Source: Penium margaritaceum
Taxonomy: Eukaryota > Streptophyta > Zygnematophyceae > Desmidiales > Peniaceae
Direction: 5' to 3'
Length of the DNA stretch: 64,000 bases
NCBI GenBank assembly: GCA_023375785.1
Contig: SZWC01001179.1
Location: 3,737-67,736 of the forward strand
Shown here: positions 55,437 through 64,000 of the stretch, in pieces
Position numbering within the stretch: position 1 is the stretch's first letter
How the letters are laid out: the number at the start of each line of letters is the position of its first letter
The notes under the pieces: generated by a model
Databases searched by the model: none
Seen by the model: only the letters and a program-made list of their open reading frames with translations
What the model was told of the DNA's origin: nothing
Position numbers and translations under genes: made by a program

Positions 55437-58400
55437 ACTATACCATACGATACCATTCAATAGCATACCATACTAAACCATACAATACCATACCATACCA
55501 TACCACACCATAGTTTACCTACACTGTACCATACCATACCATACCATACCATACCATACCATACCATACCATACAATAACATACCATACTACACCATCCC
55601 ATACCATACCATAGCATACCATTCTATAGCATGACATGCCATACCATACCATATCGTACCATACCATGCCATACCATACTATACTATACGATACCATTTC
55701 ATACCATACCATACCATATGATACCATACCTTTCATAGCATACGATACCATACCATACCATTCCATACCATAACATACCATACAATACCATACCATACAA
55801 TACCATAACATACGATAGCATACCACACCATACCATACCATACCATACCATACCATACCATACCAAACCATACCATACCATACCATAGCATACCATACTA
55901 TATGAAACCATACTATTGCATACCAAACCATACCACACCATACCATACAATCGCATACCATACCATACTATACCATGCCATACCATACAATACCATAGCA
56001 TACCATACCATACCATATCATACCCTATAATACCATGCCATACCATACCATACCATACCATACCATACCATACCATACCATACCATACAATACCATTCCA
56101 TCCCGTACGGTAATGTATCATACTATGCCATAAAAAACTTAACCATACCATACCATACCATACCATACCATACCAATCCATACCATACCATAGCATAGCA
56201 TACCATACCATACCATACCATACCAACTCATACCATACCATATCATACCATTCCATACGATACTATAGAAAACCATTCAATACCGTACCTTATCATACCA
56301 TACCATTTCACACCATTCCATACCATACCATACCACACTATATGAATTCATACCATACGACAACATACAAAACAATCTTATATGCAATCATACTATACCA
56401 TACCATACCATACCATACCATACATTACCGTACCTTGATATGCCTTGCCTTGCCATGCTAGACCATACCATATAATACTATTGTATACCATAGAATACCG
56501 TTCCACATCATTCCATACCATATTAAACCATATCATACCATACCATACCATGCTATACCATACCATACTATACCATACCATACCATACCATACCATGCCA
56601 TAAGAGAAGATACCTTACCAGAAACTAGCACACCATACCATACCATCTTGTACAATACAAATTCATACCATAACTTACCATACGACATTGTACCAAATCA
56701 TACCATACTACACCTTACCATATCATACCATACCATACCATAACATACCATCTATACCAAACCATACAATACCATACCATACCATACCATACCATACCAT
56801 ATCACACATCACGAAACCACACCATACAATACCATACCATACCATATCAAACAATACCATGCCATACAATACCATACCGTACCGTACCATACAATACCTG
56901 ACCATACCATACCATGCCATACAAGACCATACCATAGCATACAATTTTACACCATACCGTACCATACAATGCCAAACTATACCAAACTGTACCATACCAT
57001 AGCAAACCATACCATATGATAGCATATCATGCAATGCCATACCTGAACACACCATACCAAACACAGGCACACCATACCATACCATACCATACTGTACCAT
57101 TTCATACCATAACATACCAAACAATACCATACCATACCATACGAAAGAATACCATGCTACACCATACCATACCATACCATACCATACCATACCATACCAT
57201 ACCATACCATACCATAATATAACATACCAAACCATATTGTACCATATCATACCATACAATATGTTACAATAACATACCATACCATACCATAAGGTACCAT
57301 CTATTCCAAACCATACCATACCATACCATACCATACCACACCACACAAAACCACACCATACCATACCATACCATACCATACGAAACAATACTATACCCTA
57401 CCATACCATACTATACCATACCATACCATACGTCACCATACCATGCCATGCCATACAAGACCATACCATAGCATATGATTGCAAACCATACCATACCATA
57501 CAATGCCAAACTATGCCAAAATGTACAAACCATACCATACCATACCATACCATAGCATATCATACAATGCCATACCACAACACACCATACCAGACACAAG
57601 CACACCATACCATACCATACCATACCATATCATACCATACCATAAGATACCATACCATACCATATCATACCATTACACAACAAACTATACCATACCATAC
57701 CATACTATAGCATACCATGCCATACCATATCATACCATACCATACCATACTATGCCATATCATACCATAATATACCATGCTATACCAAACCATATCATAC
57801 CATACCCTACCATACCATACCATCCCATACCATACCATACCATACCATACCATACCATACTATACCATACCATACCATACCATACCATACTAGATCATAC
57901 CATGGCATACCATACTATACTATACCATACCATAGCATACCATACCATAATGTACCATACCATACCATACCATACCATACCATCCTTTACGATACGATAC
58001 CACACCATACCATACTATACCATACCATACCATAACAGACCATACCATGCCATACCATATCATACCATACCATACTATATTATACCATACCATGCTATCA
58101 AATTGCATAGCGTAGTATACCATACCATCGAATAAAAATACCATACCATACCATATCCTACCATACCATACTATACCATACCATACCATGCCATACCATA
58201 CCATACGATATCATACCATACCATTTTGTACCATACCATACAACACCATACCACACCATACAATATCATACCATACGATACCATATCATACCATACCATA
58301 CGATACTACCATCCCATATCATACCACACCATCGCATACCATTTCAACACATGTCATACCATACCATCTTACACAAAATAATACCATACCATACCATACC

Positions 58401-61398
58401 ATGATATACCTTGCCACACCATACCATACCATTCCATACCATACCGTACCAAACCATACCATACCATACCATAGCATATCATACCATACCATACCACGTT
58501 AAACCCTACCATATTATACCATACCATATTATACTATACAAGACCATACCATACAAGACCATACCATTCCATCCCATACACTACCATACAATACCATACC
58601 ATACCATACTATGCAAGACCATACCATACAAGACCATACCATAAATCCCATACCCTACCATACCATACCATACCATGCCATACTAGAACACACCATACCA
58701 CTCACCATACCATACCATATAACACCATAACATATCATACTATACCATACCAAACCTTACCATACCATAACATACCATACCACACCAAACTATACCAGAG
58801 CATACCATACTAGAGCATACCATACCATAACATACCCTTCCATGCCATACCATACGATATCATACCATACCATAGCATACCATATCATATCATACCATGC
58901 CATATCATGCCATACCATACCATGCCATACTGTGTTACGTCATACCATACCATACCATTTCATACCATACCATCTCATACCATACTATACCATACCATAC
59001 CATACCATTCCATACCATACCATATAATACCATACCATACCATACCATACCAAATCATACCATACCATCCAATACAATACCATACCCTACCATATCGTAC
59101 CATACCATACAATACCAAACCATACCATACCATACCATCCATAACATACCATACTATACTCTACCGCACTATACCATACCATACCATACTATATAATACC
59201 ATACAATACCATACCACACCATATCAAAATAAATCATACAATATGTTACTATATCTTATCATACCATACCATACCATACGATACATAACCATACCATACA
59301 ACATCATATGAAACCATACCATACCATATCATACCATACTAACTTATACCCAATCATAGTATACCGTACCATACCATACCATATTATACAATACCATACC
59401 ATGATATGCCTTGCCATGCCATGCCATACAATACTATACCATACCATATCATACTATTCCATACGATACCATACGATTCCACATTCAACCATACCATACC
59501 AAACCATACCATACCATACCGTACCATACCATGCTATACCATTCCATACTAAATCATACCATACCAAACCATACCATATCATACCATGTGATACCAGAAT
59601 ATACCATACTAGCACACCATAACATACTTTCACATACCATACCATATCATACCAAATCATACCATACGATACCATACGATACCATACCATACCATGCCAT
59701 ACCATACCATACCACACCATACCATACCATACCATACCATACCATACCATGCCATACCATACCATACCATACCATACCGTATGGTAATGTATTGTACTAC
59801 GCAATTCCAGACGAAACCATACCATACCATACCATACCATACTATACCATACCATACCATACCACACCATAACATACCACACTAAATCAAATCATACCAT
59901 ACCAAATCATACCATACTATCTTACACGGAATCATACTATACCGTGCCTAACCATACCATACCATACCGTACTATTCCATGATATGCCTTGCCATGCCAT
60001 GCCATACCATTCCAAACTATATTATTCTATACTATACCATACCATTCCACATCAAACCAAACAAAACCATTTTCACCATACTATACCATGCTATACCATA
60101 TCATAGTCTACCATACCATACAATGCCATACCATACCATACCATGGCATAACAGAACATACCATACCAGACACTGGCACATCATACCATACCATCACATA
60201 CCATACCATACCATGCTATACCATAACATACCAAACCATATCATACCATATCATACCATACCTAACCTTACCATATCATACCATGCCATACCATCTATAC
60301 CAAACCATGTCAAACCATACCATACTACACCATACGATTCCATACCATACCATACCATATCATACCATACCATATTGTACCACACCATACCATACAATAC
60401 AATACCATACCATACAAAATCATACAATACCATACCATACTGTACCATAACGTACCATCAATACCATACCATACTGTACCATACCATGACATACCATACC
60501 ATACCATACCATACCATACCATATTACCATACCAAACCAAACCAAACCATACCATACCATACCATGTTATACCATACCATACCATGCCATACTATCAGAT
60601 ACCATGCAATAGCATACCACACCATCCAATTCGATACCATACCCTACGATATCATACTATACCATATAATACCATGTACTACAATACCATATTATACCAT
60701 ACCATACTATACAATATCATACAATACCATATCACACCATATCAAACCATAACATACCATATCATACCATACTATCTTAGACCGTATCATACTAAACCAT
60801 ACCATACCATACCATACCATACCATACCATACCATACCATACAATACCATACCATACCAGACCATGATATGCCTTGCCCTGCAATACCATACCATACCAC
60901 ACCATACGATTCTATAATATACCATACTATTCCACATCAAACCATACCATACCAAACCACACCATACCATACCATACCATACCATGCTATTCCATACCAT
61001 ACTATACCATAATATACAATACCACACCATACCATACCATGCCATGCCATAGCAAAACATACCATACCAGTCACAAGGACACCATACCATACCATCACAT
61101 ACCATACCATACCATACAATACCATACAATATCATAATAAACCAAACCATTTCATACCATATGACACCATACTATACCACACCATATCATACCATTTGAT
61201 ACCATAACATACCATACCATACGAGATCATACAATACCATACCATACCATAGCATACCATACCATACCACACTATACAAAACCACACCATACCAAACCAT
61301 ACCATATAATAGCAAACCATACCATACCATACCATATCATGTCATATCATACCATACCAATCCATGCAATGCCATACCATACCATAGGATACCATATG
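55437..61398 (+). repeat. CCATA array, segment 6, with higher-order landmarks
   Basis: About 6 kb of degenerate CCATA units. Ordered landmark sets are at 56104 (CGTACGGTAATGTATC), 56376, 56436, 56500 and 56619; at 59342, 59401, 59476 and 59594; at 59778, 59921, 59979, 60044 and 60167; and at 60775, 60864, 60929 and 61068. Within each of the last four or five, the motifs are TCTTATACGGAATCATAC-like, ATGATATGCCTTGCC, ATTCCACATC and CAGACACTGGCACACC-like. No gene is present. Confidence 0.96.
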
Positions 61399-62025
61399 TG
61401 TTGGAACTAGAGGAGAGGGGGAGCTTTGGAGCAACAAGCATGTGGAACTGGAAGAGTATCACTTGTGCTCAATAATGGTTATTGAATCACTCAAAATGAT
61501 GAAGTACATATAAAGCTAGAGCTTGGACAAGTCAGCCCTCTCACAAGCCACACCACTTAGCCATGGAGGCTAAAGCTCACACACTAGAGTCCATAATCTC
61601 ATACAAGGGAGGAAATCAGCCTAGCAATCAGGTTGACTACTCACACACGACCTAGAGAGCTAGAGAATAATCTCATGGCACACTCCTAGTGGTCACATAA
61701 GCCACAATCCCATGGAGAATCGCCATGTGTCCATGGCTAGCACACAAGGATCTCACCGCACCTAAAAAATAAGGAGAGGAACCTTTTTCCTAGTCAGCAC
61801 ACTCTGACAAGGCAACCCAAGAATCTAGGACCTTTTTGGATATTTCTCCCATCAGGTCTTGACCCTAGATCTCTTGCCTTTCTCTTTTCTTAGGCTAAGG
61901 CATAGAGCCATTGCCCATGGTCACCCAGATATCGGCGGTTGATGACCCTAAAAACTTTGAAAAGTCGTGTCTCCCAATCTGACTGATGGATCGGCCTCAA
62001 ACTTGGACCGTAGACATATTGCCAC
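61399..62025 (-). mobile_element. M8, truncated solo LTR of the M family
   Basis: The reverse complement of the M LTR. The + strand begins TGTTGGAACTAGAGG (LTR 3' end) and runs to GACATATTGCCAC. About 90 bp of the LTR 5' end are missing and CCATA array begins at once. No internal element sequence remains. It is the only M-family copy on the minus strand. Confidence 0.9.
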
Positions 62026-64000
62026 TCGATATCATACCATACCACATCATACCATACCATACCATACTATACTATGACCTGCCATACCATACCGTACCAT
62101 ACCATTCCATACCATACCATACCATTTAATACCATACCATACAAAATCATACCATATGATACCATACGATACCACACCATACCATTTTACCATTCCATAC
62201 GATGTCATACCATACCATACCATACCATACCATACGGTAGTGTATCGTACTATGCCATACCAAACCAAACCATATCATACCATACCATACCATACCATAC
62301 CACTGTATCAAACCATATTGTAACACATCATACCATACTATCTTATACGGAATCATACTACACGGTAGCATTCCATCCCATACCATACCATACCGTACAA
62401 TGATATGCCTTGCAATACCATGCCATACCAAACCATACCAAACCATACGATTCTATACTATACCATACCATTCCATATCATACCATACCATACCAAACGA
62501 TATCAAACCATTCCATATCTTGCTATACCATACCATACGATACCATACTATACCATACCATACTATTCCATACCATACCATACCATGTTACAACGACACA
62601 TACCATACCAGACACTAGCACACCATAACTTACCATCACGTACCATACCATACCATACCATACCATAACATACAATACCATACCACACCAAACGAGACCA
62701 TACCATACCAAACCATACCAAGCCATATCAAACCATACCAAACCAGACCATACCATACCAGACCATACCATAGCATACCATATCATATCAGACCATACCA
62801 TACCATGTAATACCAGACCAAACCATAGCATATGATTGCACACCATACCATACCATACTATTTCAAACTATACCATGTTGTACCATACTAGATATAGCAT
62901 ACCATAGCATACCATACCATACCATACCATATGATACCAAACAATACCATACCATACCAAGCCATACAATACCATACCATACCATACCATACCATACCTT
63001 TTTACCTACACTGCACCATAGGGCAGTGTAGGTACCATACTATACCATACAACACCATACCATACCATACCTCACCATACCATACTGAACCATTACATGC
63101 CATACCATACCATACCATACCATGCCATGCCATACCATACCATACCATACCATATTATACCATACCATATCATATCATACCATACCATACCATACCATAC
63201 GATTCCATACCATACCATTTCTTACAATACCATACCATGCCATACAATACCATACCATATGATACCATACCATACCATACCATACTATACCATAATATAC
63301 CATACCATACTATACGGTAATGTATCCTAGTATGCCATACCAAACCAAATTATACCATACCATACCGTACCATACCATACCATACCATACCTAACCATAC
63401 CATACCATACCATACTTACAATACCATACAATACCAAACCTTATCATACCATACCATATCATACCATAACATACCATAGCATACCGCACTATATCAAATC
63501 ATACAATACCACATCATACCATACTATCTTATACGGAATCATACTATTCCGTACCATACCATACCACACCATACTATTCTATACTATACCATACCATTCC
63601 ACATCATACCATATCCCACCAGACCATATTACACCATGCTATACCATGCTGTACCATACCATACTACCATACCATGCCATACCATACCATACTATACCAT
63701 ACCATGCCATAAAAAAACATACCATACCGGACACTGGTACACCATACCAAGTAATCACATACCATACCATACCATACCATACCAAACCATATCATACCAT
63801 ATCATACCATACCATACCTTACCATATGATATCGTACCATACCATAACATACGAAGTGTACCAAACCATACCATACCATATCGTACCATACTATACCATA
63901 TCATACCATACCATACCATACCATACCATACCATACCACACAATACCGTATCATAGCATACAATACCATGCCATACGATTGCATACGACACCACACCATA
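62026..64000 (+). repeat. CCATA array, segment 7, two higher-order units
   Basis: Two successive landmark sets. The first has motifs at 62235, 62341, 62400, 62470, 62609, 62828 and 62999. The second has them at 63313, 63527, 63596, 63727 and 63974. Corresponding motifs are about 1.1 kb apart. No gene is present. Confidence 0.96.
63003..63034. repeat. Perfect 12-bp inverted repeat in the CCATA array
   Basis: TACCTACACTGC at 63003-63014 and its exact reverse complement at 63023-63034, with an 8-base loop. Single half-sites (TTTACCTACACTG or close) occur in the array at 9553 and 55512 without the second arm. Confidence 0.9.

Overview
This window is repeat-rich nuclear DNA from a eukaryote, most likely of the green (plant) lineage. 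No host gene, tRNA, rRNA or CRISPR array is visible. The plant-lineage inference rests on Ty1/copia-type retrotransposons whose primer-binding sites match two parts of the initiator methionine tRNA. One of these matches follows the plant form of the anticodon stem (GTGGGCCCATAACCC). Many internal stop codons also look like CAG-to-TAG decay, as expected from plant-type CHG cytosine methylation. The species cannot be told from the sequence.

The substrate is one degenerate CCATA pentanucleotide satellite, always with CCATA on the + strand: 1-347, 2151-2313, 8656-10345, 16033-19364, 38659-38778, 55437-61398 and 62026-64000, about 13.6 kb in all. Retrotransposons were inserted into it. The long open frames in the array (PYHTI or WYGMV repeats) are by-products of a G-free pentamer. 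The array is not uniform: a set of non-CCATA landmark motifs recurs in a fixed order, so it has a higher-order structure.

Two copia families are present. The H family (H1 1-2150 truncated, minus; H2 2314-8655, plus; H3 10346-16032, minus) has LTRs of about 730-990 bp and a primer site matching the anticodon arm of initiator tRNA-Met, the 'half-tRNA' priming known from Drosophila copia, Ty5 and Volvox Osser. The M family has LTRs of about 738 bp, the usual TGGTATCAGAGCC primer site and a Q-rich gag-pol linker. It forms a nested block at 19365-38658: host M1 (target duplication TGCCA) contains M2 in its 5' LTR (duplication ATATC) and M3 in its integrase (duplication GCTAC). A second block at 38779-55212 holds LTR-internal-LTR-internal units (M4, M5), a nearly complete M6 and a 3' part M7. 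M8 (61399-62025) is a truncated solo LTR on the minus strand.

Each element follows the order LTR, primer site, leader, gag (UBN2 type plus CCHC knuckle), protease (DSG), integrase (HHCC plus DDE), reverse transcriptase (YVDD), RNase H, polypurine tract, LTR. All are broken by stops, frameshifts or deletions. The longest intact piece is the M2 RT-RNase H frame at 23932-25194. Three N tracts (35612, 43223-43365, 55263) are flanked by repeated sequence and look like unresolved contig overlaps, so copy number there should be treated with caution.
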